A program made the position numbers and the translations under genes. Shown in pieces: positions 11,696 to 22,678 of a DNA stretch of 64,000 bases; position 1 is the stretch's first letter; each line of letters opens with the position of its first letter. Origin of the DNA: Xiphydria camelus (taxonomy: Eukaryota; Arthropoda; Insecta; Hymenoptera; Xiphydriidae); assembly GCA_963678675.1 (NCBI GenBank), contig OY783193.1:29968082-30032081 (forward strand), given 5' to 3'. A model generated the notes under the pieces. It was not told the DNA's origin and searched no databases. It worked only from the letters and a program-made list of their open reading frames with translations.

Positions 11696-12831
11696 TCCAT
11701 GAGTACAACGGCACTCACACCTTTTTTTTTCTTCCTGTAACATTGCATTCTTGCTTCGTCAGGAACTAGAGTGATATTGTTCGTGGAAAAACATAAACAA
11801 CAATATTTATGAGTAGCAACCGTTCTTTCAATCGGAATTTCAACGTACTCTTTAGTTTCATTTGTTTTAAGCGTTACTTCGAATACTGATCCATCAGACG
11901 ATGATACGCTTTCTGAATCTGAGTTCTTTTTTTCCTGTTTCTTATAAATACAAATTCGACATTTATTACATAACATATCGTTTACCTTCCAAGTGCCTAC
12001 CAAGTACAGCAGCATAAGTTTCTGCTTCAGTAGCATTACTGATCATTTTTGTTCTGCCTGGAATTCGTTTCAAATCAGTTGCGTCGCATCCAGTACGTAT
12101 TAGTATTTTTCGTCATTTCGGCATGTTTAGATAGCAGTAATGTTTGATGACATTCAGTGAAATACTTAAAGTGAATAATAAATGACAAAATGGGAAAAGT
12201 AGCAATGATCCGAACGAATTAGTAACTCAGATCTGCAACGTCAATCGACTTATATAGCCATGGGAACATTCTCTCTCCACTTGTAGTACTTACGCCAATA
12301 TCCCTGCAGCTGTACTCCTACTCTTCATGCGTGATCATCCACAGTACATGTGATAGGTGGAGAATTTACGGAGCAGATGATGTCTGTTCGTGATCCCGTT
12401 CCTTAGGGTCGAATCTCCTGAAGCATTTTTGAGGAGAGCTCCTGCAGAATCCTTGCACTTCACTTGACTTAATAGACTTCATCGGCGAGTTCAACTTACG
12501 ATGTGTTGCACTACTTTACACTACACTAACTGGTTGACCATGCTTCGTTGACTGAACGTTAACTGAGAGTTGACTGCTAGTTGACTTCTAGTAGACTGCC
12601 CTAATGCGCATTTAGTTACAATTTATATAGCCTTATGTTGAACAGAAATTGTAAGACGGTGGGGATAGCGTGGGCTAGTGTGGTCCTTCCTTCCTAATGG
12701 GTCACTTTCTGAAATTCGTTCCCTTAACAATGTTAATTTGCTGTTCCAGGTATAGCGGTACCTACAGCCCGCGTATAGCTCGGAGTGTAATTAGAAATAA
12801 ATGAGGATCGGGTTCGATTAACAGAGGTATG

Positions 12832-13137
12832 AATTCTGGTCACATTTCTCGGACATCATATAGATGCTTCGTTAGGTACAAATCTAACGGTATCGGGATT
12901 TATGGCGTATTAAACTGTACATGTGAGTGTGCTAATGGCAGAAGAACAGTTGGCTGCTGTTCTCACATTGCTGCTATTGTGTATTATTTGTCAAATGCAA
13001 AATACTTATCAAAAATTACTCGACCAGTTGAAATACTGAGTAAAATGTTCATGAAAAATGGAATCGTTCCAGTAGTAGATGAAACAGTGACGAGGATTAA
13101 AATTGTTTTTTCATCGAGTATTTGTAACTATATGTAA
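12832..13137 (+). pseudogene. Second, inverted 3' end of the SWIM transposase
   Basis: From GHISRTSYRCF through CECANGRRTVGCCSHIAAIV to SKMFMKNGIVPVVDE, almost the same peptide as the end of the minus-strand gene, but on the plus strand and cut off upstream. The last codons shift frame after PVVDE. Confidence 0.85.
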
Positions 13138-13358
13138 GTATTTATAAGTGAGAGGCCAGAAGACTTACAGAAATGGAGCACCCCGTATCGTGAGATGCGA
13201 GCTCGTTCATAGTAAAGGAAGCATTGAAATAATATAAATAAATAAATAAATAATAGCATTGAAAGGCTGTTCCAAAAAATTAACAATTATCATATGCCGA
13301 ATTATCATAAAAGTGGAAAAATTACTTTGTAGTGAGTGCACAGTGTATATCATATATA

Positions 13359-13824
13359 TATATAGAAGGTACACTGTTAGAAGTTTCTATTAGGAAATCA
13401 CAACAAATGTAATGGAAGCATTTTTACAAACACGAGTGTACATTGAAACTAATGCATAATGGTGTTAGGAATTCCGAAATCGTTGTATTTTAAAATCACA
13501 ATACTTTGTGTGGAAAAGTAGAAGCGCTCTCTCTTCGGTACTGTGAAATTCAAAAGATAAGGTGTTGTGAAATCACAATACTCGTTTTACGAAACCAAAG
13601 TACTCGAGTACACTAGAAAAAGTACACATGTATATGGAAAATTACAAACGCGTGTTATAAATATTGCAAGACGTTGACTAAAATCGATACACAATTGTGC
13701 ATTAATTATAGCATACGAGTATAGTAATTTTCGTACGACTGCTACGAATTTGCCACCCGTATGTCTATGGAACTTACTATACACATGTAGTGAGAAAATA
13801 AGGGCTGTAAGAATATAAATATAA
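13359..13824. other. No gene seen
   Basis: Contains repeated phrases about AATCACAATACT / AAATCACAACA similar to 59220-59600 (GTGAAATACAAACACG, GAATTCAAAG), probably the ends of a dispersed repeat. The open frame at 13587-13784 has no recognisable domain. Confidence 0.4.
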
Positions 13825-14040
13825 TACGTAGAACGGGGTGAGATTGATATCGGGGGTGAGATTAATCACCTTTTTTTCAGCGTATTAGCGAGTCGACACG
13901 CACGTATGTTCTTCGGCAATGTTTTCGCTAGACGAGACTGATGGCGAAAAACGAATGTAACTGGTAGTTTGCGCGCTAGATTTAAAGGAAAAATGTTGAT
14001 CAATCTCACCCCCGATATCAATCTCACCCCGTTCTACGTA
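13825..14040. mobile_element. MITE with ~42 bp TIR
   Basis: TACGTAGAACGGGGTGAGAT at the left is mirrored exactly at 14021-14040. The inner part of the TIR repeats the phrase GGGGTGAGATT twice in each arm. Non-coding. Confidence 0.85.
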
Positions 14041-14080
14041 GCAAAAATTCTTTTAAAAATATTTATATTCAAGAATTTGT

Positions 14081-14236
14081 TTACACCAATTCTTCGATAA
14101 GATCTTCCATTGCATCTGTGCGATTACGCAATGCATCGCACAGTTTTTTGACCGCGGGTTCGTATACAATTCCTTTTCTCTTCGATCGAAGCGGTCTTTT
14201 ATTTCCTGTTGGGGGATTTATTTCCAAAAGCCATCT
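14081..14236 (-). CDS. Possible terminal exon, unknown protein
   Basis: A 3' exon with an AG acceptor (TTTTCCAG on the minus strand near 14237) and a stop at 14081. It ends with CDALRNRTDAMEDLIEELV, after a basic stretch RPLRSKRKG. The length and helical, acidic C-terminus resemble accessory proteins of transposons, but I do not recognise it. The neighbouring 14240-14700 has an AG-preceded open frame near 14420 and nothing I can name. Confidence 0.25.
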   Translation of the reverse strand, partial: RWLLEINPPTGNKRPLRSKRKGIVYEPAVKKLCDALRNRTDAMEDLIEELV

Positions 14237-14699
14237 GGAAAATAGAAGAAAGCATTTTTTCATAATGTATCGAAAATATTTATGAAAATTTTAATGGTTT
14301 CAGAGATTAAGAGAAAATTAAAATTAACATTTCTGATATCGCATTAAAAATGTAAAATACGTATAAAACCGTTTTTTACACAATTTTTTTAAATATCATA
14401 ATTTTCTAATTTTCCCTAGAAAAAAATAATCCTGCAATTGAAGATGTTCAACCAAAATTATTTTGATATAAAAATTGGAAATTACACACGAATTCCTAAG
14501 ACAAAATATGCCAAGAAACTGACAAGAAATCCCCCAAGAAGGCTTTTTGGCTGGAAACAAATTTTTTTCTCGACGAGAACGAGGCAGCTAACAGTTTCGT
14601 CGTATAGAGAGCGGCCTGTAATCGATAAATTAACATTATTACAAGCATTTAATATTCTTATTGCTTACTTTGTAATATCATAACTGTTGCTATACCTTT

Positions 14700-14973
14700 A
14701 ATTACAAGCACGGGTGTATTGACGTCCACGACCCGAGTCGAAATTTTGGTGCTTCTTTCCCGAGTCGAAATCCGAGAACTGAAAAAGTCCTGACAGAACT
14801 AAAAGAGCACTGAAAAAGCCCTGGCAGAACTGAAAGATCACTGAAATAGCCATGCTACCTCTGAATATCCCCACCTCTCTCAAAACGTAGCCATGAAATA
14901 GCACTGAAAGGCCTGACTTAGCGTTGAAAAAGATCTTAAAGTCCTGAAATTGTCCCCTCCACTTATAGAGGAC
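14700..14973. repeat. Word repeat: CTGAAAAAGTCCTGACAGAA
   Basis: Repeated variants of GAACTGAAAAAGTCCTGAC and CCCGAGTCGAAATCC. The same words form a foldback at 23460-23875 and flank the tandem array at 27.3 kb. Its right side is interrupted at TTA by the element at 14977. Confidence 0.7.
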
Positions 14974-15230
14974 TTAGGGCCGGTTTTACCAACACGGTAT
15001 AAACGCCGTATAGCGCTATACTGAGAATAATCTGTACGCAAGCGTTTTACCACGATGGTATAAGTCTGGAATAGGAAAAACTTTGGAATAAATGCAGGGA
15101 AAGCTTATCCGGCAGTTTCAGCGCTGGATAAGCTAGCTATCCTCGGTATAACCTAACTTTTTGTTTGCGTCTTTATTATTCCGTGACAGAATCACAACCG
15201 TGACAGAATCATAATAATTGTTATTAGTTG

Positions 15231-15597
15231 TGAAATAGAGTTGATTGATGTGCCAGTTTTCAAATCATCATCTGATGATGAAATTGACGTCTTACAAAGA
15301 ATGAGAAATCCTAGGAAAATACGTGCCCGGTAAGTAAATAAAGGATACCTATACCTACTAATTTATAACCAATATCTAATACAAAACTATTCCAGAGTTG
15401 ACTATTTCGAAGAATACAATGGTTGTAGAATTCTTCACTTGATTTCGTTTGGAAAAACAAACCTGTCAGAGATTATTGGGACAAATACGACATCGCATTG
15501 CTTCGAGGTCGCCAAGAAATGCAGCAATTCAGCCAGCAACAAAATTATTGCCGACTAAGATTTCTTGCTTCGGGATCAATGCTAATTACTGTAGGTA
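15231..15597 (+). pseudogene. PIF/Harbinger transposase, N-terminal remnant
   Basis: The first exon reads VPVFKSSSDDEIDVLQRMRN and ends at a GTAAGT donor (about 15330). The second begins after CCAG at 15396 with VDYFEEYN, then FRLEKQTCQRLLGQIRHRIA and, after a frameshift, LRFLASGSMLITVG. The order FRL(S/E)K..V..LL..I then LRF.A.GS matches the DDE_Tnp_4 N-terminal domain. No DDE core follows. A stop lies before FRLEK. Confidence 0.65.
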
Positions 15598-15639
15598 ATC
15601 GTTTTTATCATAATGTTAAAACTTTTAATTAGTCATTAT

Positions 15640-16085
15640 TATATGCCGCCACCTCTGCAACCTCCAACGACTCCTAACATCGCGAGGAGAGCTAGTTTAC
15701 AGGGCTACAAGTTCATCGATCGGCATAAACCGCCACTGATCTCCCAGAAATCAATGGGCGACATACTGAAAAACATCAACAAAGTCAAAATGAAACTCGT
15801 CACAAGGTACGATTAAACAATTTTATCGCGGTAAACTTTTTATTCGCCAGGAACAAAGAGGAGTTTCGCATTGTCAGAATGTCGTGGCTGCGAAGGATTG
15901 ATTTTGTTCACAGTGGGCTTTTAAACGTGTTTTTCAGATCGCCGGGTGGGAGACCTTTGCGAGCCAAACGAGAAAATAGCTCTTGCAACGACCTTCAAGA
16001 GATCTTACGGAAACGATATATCGCAATGCAATCGCCGGACAGTAGAAATTCCACTGCGACGTTGACGTTCGATAATTCGTTCTAG
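15640..16085 (+). pseudogene. MTFR1-like exons captured in a transposon (copy A)
   Basis: Two exons, about 15640-15806 and 15938-16085, splice in phase across GT..AG. The peptide starts with a Pro-rich PPPLQPPTTPNIARR, then PLISQKSMGDILKNINKVK, and across the junction KLVTRSPGGRPLRAKR, ending at DNSF-stop. The order SMxDVLKxxNxVK then RSPGGxP is the conserved C-terminal region of mitochondrial fission regulator proteins (MTFR1/MTFR1L). Downstream sequence to about 17000 is AT-rich and shared with copy B, as if the 3' UTR was captured too. No N-terminal part or own promoter is visible, so a fragment rather than a full gene. Confidence 0.65.
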
Positions 16086-18692
16086 ATTAAGAACACGATG
16101 ATACTCAAGTTCTCTGGGTCGCAGCAATCGCGTCAGATGGTGCTCCGAGGAACGGCTATTGTAGCCTTCCTTTCCACGCGTGAGATTGAATCATATGATT
16201 ATAATTTTATCTGAGTCAGAGCTTTGGAGAATCAAAATTAATACATCTCTCTTCTTTTTTTTATAAATGAGTCTTTCTCTGCGAGGTAATTTCGCACGAC
16301 ATATTTTATATTATAGTTCTTTTTTAATAGGAGGATAGAAGCTCATAGAAACGTCGGGAAAATTTTGTTTTCTCTCTTCGCTCTTTTACTCAGAAAATGC
16401 AAGTTTAAATTTAAAATTGACGCACGCGGGTCTCTAATCGCGAGAATCTCAACGGTATCCAATAATATCAACCAAAGAAGTCATCTACCATTGCATTGTC
16501 TTCTATAAGTAACATTTAAATTTATCTAGGTAGACATTATACCTTTCTTCAATTCGCGTGATTGCAGTTTTCAAGAGCAGAAGTGATACATCCGTCGTAC
16601 GATGTAGAATATGAAAAAATTTTAGATTTGCATTGATACACTTTTGTAAGATACCTCAGCATTAGACATCAAGTCGTACAACGCTCTTTGTATACTTTTT
16701 AGATAGGGTCGCGTATACTTAAAAAAACGATAACATTGTACCGCTCTATGTAATCTCAGAGTAATGTCACCGCGTGATAAATCTTAAGTTGTAGCGATTT
16801 AAAAGTTTATAGATTTTAGAATATATTTTGTCCGATACGAGATTTGGATCAAATGGTGCAATTTTACGTTGTAATTACTATTATTGTGTGACGACCCTTA
16901 TAGTTTTTTGAGACTGAACACATTCTTGTTGGTGAGATATCGAATGTTTGGACGTGTTTTGTACCTGATGCTTTTATCGACGACTCGAAAATAAAAGTTA
17001 TTGTTACGAAAATATAAATATATTGTTATAGATATATTTTATTTACTGGGCACGTATTTTCTTTGGATTTCTGATTCTTGGTAATACGTCAATGTCATCA
17101 TCAGATGATGATTAAAAAACTGGTACATCAATCAACTATTTCAAAATTAATAACAATTTACCACAACGATCAGGTTATGATTATGTCATGAAAGGATAAA
17201 GACGTCAAAAACAAAAAGTTAGGTTATACTGAGAATAACAACTCCGAATTTCATTTATCGCGCCGGAACAGCTGTCAAAACGACCAAATGTCATGCGCAG
17301 TACGTACTTCTTACTACCAACCTAAAAATAATTTTAGATGGCCAACGCTTATACCTGGAATAGTTATCCCAGGCAAACTTGGAGCTGGTAAAACGCCTGC
17401 GCTTTATACCAGGTATAAAGAAGAGAGAGAGAGAGAGAGAGTATAAATTTATCCTCGGGGTATACTTATTCTAGGTATAACTTGGCTTTGGTAAAACTGG
17501 CCCTTAGAAAATTTTCGACCGTTGCGCTCGATGGACTTAACAAATTTTCGACTGGTATGCTCATTAGCTATAGGTACATTAATTACTGAAATATTTGTGG
17601 TAGACAGTAATACAAAATAAACAGCCACAGATATACATGAACTAAAATTTTATATTTTTAATGATAAAAATTACAATGAATTACAATTTATTCTAATTCT
17701 TTATCATTAGTTGGCATTGATACATATGACTGGCCACTGATCGTAATTTGAAGACATGGAGCTTATATCAAGAGACACGGTAGTGTCTCGCGGCATGTTC
17801 ATTCAAGTCGTCAGAACGACGCCGTCAGCGCTGTCGCCGCGAGCACCCGTGTATCTTTACAGGAAAAATGTCTGCCCCCTTCACCCCTCAATTTTAACAT
17901 CGAATTTTCTCAATAAATATATGGTTATAACCAAAACTATGCTTAGTTACGCCATATAAATCGACTATTCTCTATCGATAGAGACCAGAGTAAATGTTGT
18001 AAGTTACATATTAACAGAGATTTTTCCTTAGCAACGCGAAGCCACGCCCCTCGCCCCATTAAAGTCGAGAATCCGATTTCTCGGGCGATATATATATGTA
18101 AAAATGTCACAAAAATTCCGCCTGTCTTCGGCGGTATTCGGCCATGGTCGGAAATGTGTACACAGATGCGGCCACACGCATACGCCATCAAAAATGTATG
18201 TGAGAGTGTGTGAGAGACTATATTCCTTGAATGTTTAGTTGTTTTTCAAAATTTAAAAATATTTCCATTCGCGAAACGATATCCCTCGCATTTTTTCGAT
18301 CCTCGGACGCGCTTGTTAATAAAAAGTACAAATTCAGTGTAATCGGAGTAGTGAATCTCAACAGTGGTGAATGTGACAGACGCTCTGACAGCTAGCTATT
18401 ATCAAATCGTTTAGATTTTTTTTTAATAATCAAAACAGTGCACGGAAGCAGTGTCATTTTTCTTTGGTTGCTGGTGCATGAAGAACAGGGAAGGAGACAT
18501 CTATATCTCGGAAGAAGTGGCATCAGATAAGTAACTTCCTAACTGACTGTCTTAACCTCATTTTCATCCCTTATACAGAACAAATATCTTTGTGGTTATT
18601 CTATTTTTTGTTTTCAGCGCCATACGAGAACGGGACGGATTGGTGGAAATTTGATTTTTCTTCGCAGTCGAAAATCAACCTAGGTAGAAAAG

Positions 18693-19130
18693 AATTCTCT
18701 AGAATTGCGGTACAATGCCACGGTGTGAATATCAGGTTCTACCGACATGACATGCTTCGACAAGGTCTGTATCAACTTTAGCGGTATATTAAGGGCACTG
18801 CACTAATCCTGTGGCACATTTTTCTATCTAGGAAAGCATATTATTATGGTAGTACAGCTGTACAGCGTTCCGATAATATACCGTCTTCCCGTACTGACAG
18901 TATACATGCATTTTACCTCCAATATGCCGGAATTAAAAATCTCTAGAACTCTGCGGTACAATGCCACGGTATGAATATCAGGTTCTACCGACATGACATG
19001 CTTCGACAAGGTCTGTATCAACTTTAGCGGTATATTAAGGGCACTGCACTAATCCTGTGGCATATTTTTCTATCTGGGAAAGCATATTATTATGGTAGTA
19101 CAGCTGTACAGCGTTCCGATAATATATAAT
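18693..19130. repeat. Two ~246 bp direct repeats, inverted to those at 19.25-20.16 kb
   Basis: Blocks beginning TCTAGAATTGCGGTACAATG (18699) and TCTAGAACTCTGCGGTACAA (18942) repeat through TGTGGCACATTTTTCTATCT. They are the reverse complement of the 309 bp units. Confidence 0.85.
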
Positions 19131-19249
19131 TGGAACTTTTAATAATACGAAAGGGAAAATATATCGATAAAGAAAAGATAATAAAATAATTACTTCATTA
19201 TTGTAATCCAATTCTATCGTATCTCCTACTTTTCTACCACGGCTTTCCC

Positions 19250-20160
19250 AGATAGAAAAATGTGCCACAGGATTAGTGCAGTGCCCCCAATATAATGCTA
19301 AAGTTGATACAGACCTTGTCGAAGCATGTCATGTCGGTAGAATTTGATATTCCTACCGTGGCATTGTACCGCAGAGTTCTAGAGATTTTTAATTCCGGCA
19401 TATTAAAGGTAAAATGCATGTATACTGTCAGTATGGGAAGACGGTATATTTCTACATATTGGAGAATCTAAGTCGTGGGAGAAGAACAAATCATCGGAGT
19501 AACTACAATATCGGGGTAACTATAATACTTTATTTCTATTTTTTTCAGAACGATTCTCAGATAGAAAAATGTGCCACAGGATTAGTGCAGTGCCCCCAAT
19601 ATAATGCTAAAGTTGATACAGACCTTGTCGAAGCATGTCATGTCGGTAGAATTTGATATTCCTACCGTGGCATTGTACCGCAGAGTTCTAGAGATTTTTA
19701 ATTCCGGCATATTAAAGATAAAATGCATGTATACTGTCAGTATGGGAAGACGGTATATTTCTACATATTGGAGAATCTAAGTCGTGGGAGAAGAACAAAT
19801 CATCGGAGTAACTACAATATCGGGGTAACTATAATACTTTATTTCTATTTTTTTCAGAACGATTCTCAGATAGAAAAATGTGCCACAGGATTAGTGCAGT
19901 GCCCCCAATATAATGCTAAAGTTGATACAGACCTTGTCGAAGCATGTCATGTCGGTAGAATTTGATATTCCTACCGTGGCATTGTACCGCAGAGTTCTAG
20001 AGATTTTTAATTCCGGCATATTAGAGGTAAAATGAATGTATACTGTCAGTATGGGAAGACGGTATATTTCTACATATTGGAGAATCTAAGTCGTGGGAGA
20101 AGAACAAATCATCGGAGTAACTACAATATCGGGGTAACTATAATACTTTATTTCTATTTT
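19250..20160. repeat. Three 309 bp tandem repeats
   Basis: Units start near 19250, 19557 and 19866. They are almost identical and contain ATAGAAAAATGTGCCACAGG and, at the end, TTTCTATTTTTTTCAG, an acceptor-like signal. The short open frames inside (80 residues each) are the same peptide three times and only mirror the DNA repetition. Confidence 0.95.
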
Positions 20161-20991
20161 TTTTCTCATCGGTGCTTGCCCTCTGCCTTCCTACTACAAG
20201 TTTCGATTTATATACTAAATTTTATTTTATTTTTAGTTCATCGCCTCCACTCCATCGCCTTCGACTTCTTCTACCCAGTGAGGATTTCTCACGGACCAAA
20301 TGTGTGTTAAAGTCAGTGATAATCTACCTTAGTACAATCGTCTGCCATAAGGCGATATGTTAAAAGTGGTCAACTTTAGAATAAAATAACGAAGAAACTA
20401 TAGACGGTCTATATTGCTCAAATTTTCGTATTAGTTGTGTAAAGTATTCGTGTATATCATATAAAGAAATTAGGGCTGTAAGTTGGTTTTCGTCTGATAG
20501 TCGAACCTCCTTAAAGCAGGAATAGTTGGAACGAAAAGCCCATATTGCAATGAAAGTACTATGGGTACTATGGATGAAGGCGCTCGCTGATAAGACTGAC
20601 ATTCTCCGATGTCCATCGAGTCATCTTTTTACGGACAGGACACGAGTTAGATCCTCTTCGGTTGCACCTGTACGAGATGATATGTCAGAAAATCGTGAGT
20701 CTTTATGAAAATTTTCTAACCTACTCGTTCTGCAGTAATACTTAACCTGTAAATTCGAAAGCGGTATATGTTTTATTTCTCCAAAATACTAAGGCAAAGT
20801 TAAAAATATAAGGGCTCTCTAGTCTATAAGTACCTTTCAAAATATCACGAGAATAAATCAAAAGTAACGTGGTTATAATTAATTGGCTCGTATCGGTATA
20901 AAATGTGAGACTTCAATTTTGTGGTAATAAACAGCTATTCTTCTACATGTACGTATCTTCCTCATGAATAAATTCCAAAAAGTAGTGAAAT

Positions 20992-21720
20992 CCCCCCACA
21001 AAAACAGATTCTCTGTAAAAAAAGGCGGCATGTTCATTCAGTGCCAACAAAAATTGATACGTAAAATACTCTCCAAAAAAGATTTGAAATCAATTAAGAT
21101 CGCCATGTTCAAGATTTATGTATTAAAAGTAAAAGGCATCATTTGAAAGGAAAATTATTGTAAATCAAGTTACTAAAAAATTCGACTAAAAAAATTTATA
21201 AAAAAATTTTAATAAAAAAGAACTTGCCGCGTTTTTTTCTTCAAAATAAAAAATTCAGACAGAATTATACTCGATGTTTATGCACTTATGATTTTAAATA
21301 AATTCATACACTTATAATATGATACCACCAGTATACCGAATGTCGCACGGGAAACCGATTAGGCGGGGGCCTTCTGAAATTCTCTGAATTTGACTTCGGC
21401 AGTGTAATTTATGAATCACTCTAGCACCGTCCAAGCACTGCCAATTATTCGGCATAGTGGACAAAATATGAAAACTTAAACGCGGCAAGTTCTTTTTTAT
21501 TAAAATTTTTTTATAAATTTTTTTAGTCGAATTTTTTAGTAACTTGATTTACAATAATTTTCCTTTCAAATGATGCCTTTTACTTTTAATACATAAATCT
21601 TGAACATGGCGATCTTAATTGATTTCAAATCTTTTTTGGAGAGTATTTTACGTATCAATTTTTGTTGGCACTGAATGAACATGCCGCCTTTTTTTACAGA
21701 GAATCTGTTTTTGTGGGGGG
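20992..21720. repeat. Foldback with 240 bp arms at the right end of the mosaic repeat
   Basis: CCCCCCACAAAAACAGATTC at 20992 is mirrored at 21701-21720. The same foldback, at the same internal position, is present in copy B (43577-44274), where the last ~55 bp are missing. Confidence 0.85.
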
Positions 21721-22100
21721 TTAGATTTATCGGGATAACTTTTATATTATTTATTGTATGACATTTGTGTACATAAATCCCGTCGATATAAATCGATACT
21801 GATTTCCGTCAACTTCAAGCATGCCATCGCAAATGATTTCTCGAATAATTACCAAATGTGAATACTCACAATTGCAATTATTATGTCTACCTACACCGAT
21901 TACTGATTAGTTTTAAATAATGTTCTACGATTCCATATTTCATCTGATTATCAGCCATGTCAATGTATTGTATTGCAGATGAGAAGATGTCTGTAAAACT
22001 TTTCCATACTGTGCAGCCACATACAATTTTTTTTCAGCAATCTCAAATATTTCTACATTGTATATTTTTAAACATCTAGCCAATTATCTAGTAATGCCTG

Positions 22101-22189
22101 TTGCACATTTTGCAGTACTCGTGGAAGAGCTCTGTAAGCAGCAACGGAATACATTTAGGGACTTACAATTAGAAAAATTTCGGTCTCCT
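22101..22189 (+). CDS. Possible isolated exon, unknown
   Basis: TTTTGCAG precedes an open block reading VLVEELCKQQRNTFRDLQLEK then FRSPAYR, followed by a GTAGAG donor. The residue pattern is protein-like, but I see no partner exons that join it with certainty. Confidence 0.25.
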
Positions 22190-22678
22190 GCATATAGGTA
22201 GAGATTTGAAATTTTATTTGTGAATAAATTCACAAGAATTGTAAGTTGTTCAATTATTAAATCAATAAATTATTTGATTTCGAGTTTTCAGAGTATGTTG
22301 AGCGAGTTATAAACTATAACTGTTTATTAAGAAGCACAGATTATTATAGTAAATCAGGACTTGTGGTTGTAGGAGGTTGAATGGTGAGAACGTGTGTTGG
22401 AAGTTGTGAGGCGAAAAATTGTAATAAGTGCGATCAACAGAGAGTGCAAGAGTAGTATAGGGTATAGATAGAAAGCTGAGAGAAAGAGTTAAAGGATAGA
22501 TTATAAGGGTTTGTTGGGAAAGGGAGGGTAACGATAGGAAATTAGGAAAAGCGAGGAAAAGTCAAAAGTGAGGTTAAGTGAAGCGGTGAGGAGGAAGATA
22601 AGCAAGAGTCAGAGTCGGTAAGATAGGTAAGCTTTAGACCGGTGGCGGAAAAGGAAGGGAAATACGTAGGAGATAAAT

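Larger units (their letters stand above)
8836..12036 (-). pseudogene. DDE transposase with C-terminal SWIM zinc finger, broken
   Basis: Reads from 12036 down to 8836, interrupted by an insertion at 10420-11695. The N-terminal part ends in a Cys-rich block (YCCLCFSTNNITLVPDEARM) and resumes at 10419 with FIPVGNRCCRTHLIKNR. Then come GLSWDNLIELRDMM, an HTH-like RTGNSNKMLASILGIEHEQ, LICDGTYARHQ with a catalytic Asp, KSFSGQKKVPLCKPF, then VDMLGPYPANENDA, VVESVHGILKQKY with the probable Glu, and the SWIM finger CECANSRRTVGCCSHIAA. From family knowledge, the stretch carrying the second Asp (between CALLEKKD and MMPALKGKR) is deleted. There is a frameshift near 9.85 kb, and the Trp expected before VVESVHG is a stop (about 9548). 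Inactive. Relatives are common in insects. Confidence 0.8.
8330..13358. mobile_element. Decayed DDE transposon with inverted 3' ends
   Basis: 8330-8550 plus 8808-9118 is repeated in inverted orientation at 12832-13358. Both arms hold the 3' end of the same transposase gene and the same 3' flank. Between them lies the minus-strand transposase (8836-12036), broken by a 1.28 kb insertion, plus about 800 bp (12037-12831) with no recognised coding sequence. Two head-on copies with one truncated, or a foldback formed by internal inversion, would both give this layout. Confidence 0.7.
14977..17503. mobile_element. Harbinger-derived element carrying MTFR1-like exons, copy A
   Basis: Termini GGGCCGGTTTTACCAACA (left) and the inverted GGGCCAGTTTTACCAAAG (right) are flanked by TTA on both sides (14974-14976, 17504-17506), the PIF/Harbinger target. 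The arms are long: 14977-15330 and about 17050-17503 both hold the first transposase exon region. Between them are transposase remnants, two exons like MTFR1 and about 950 bp that look like a 3' UTR. A (GA)n run at 17424-17442 is much longer than in copy B. A related 126 bp MITE lies at 49212-49337. Confidence 0.85.
17767..21720. mobile_element. Mosaic repeat, copy A
   Basis: Colinear with 38350-44274, starting at ATCAAGAGACACGG. It sits inside the unknown ORF above: the flanks GAGCTT and TTAGATTTATCGG are adjacent, apart from a few bases, in the 26.5 kb copy. It holds inverted 246 bp and direct 309 bp repeats, exon-like blocks with AG acceptors, and at its right a foldback with 240 bp arms. 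Copy A lacks about 2 kb present in copy B. I cannot assign a transposon class. Confidence 0.65.
17508..22120 (-). pseudogene. Unknown repeat-family ORF, split by a 3.95 kb insertion
   Basis: Minus-strand pieces at 21724-22110 and 17508-17766 are colinear with 26205-26584. They read NCNCEYSHLVIIREII, VDGNQYRF and then, after the insertion, SYVSMP.NDKELE-stop. Further upstream (near 22000) MADNQMKYGIVEHYLKL is visible. I do not recognise the family; two copies in one window suggest a repetitive gene. Frameshifts break it. Confidence 0.4.

Noticed and set aside
19250..20160. Three identical 80-codon open frames (a gene cluster or repeat protein)
   Set aside because: They arise from a 309 bp tandem DNA repeat that also exists inverted; the frames hold no domain and the periodicity is that of the DNA.
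20526..20708. Plus-strand coding exon at the repeated ATCATCTCGTACAGG block
   Set aside because: The same block occurs in both orientations in mosaic copy B with frame-breaking changes; no consistent reading.
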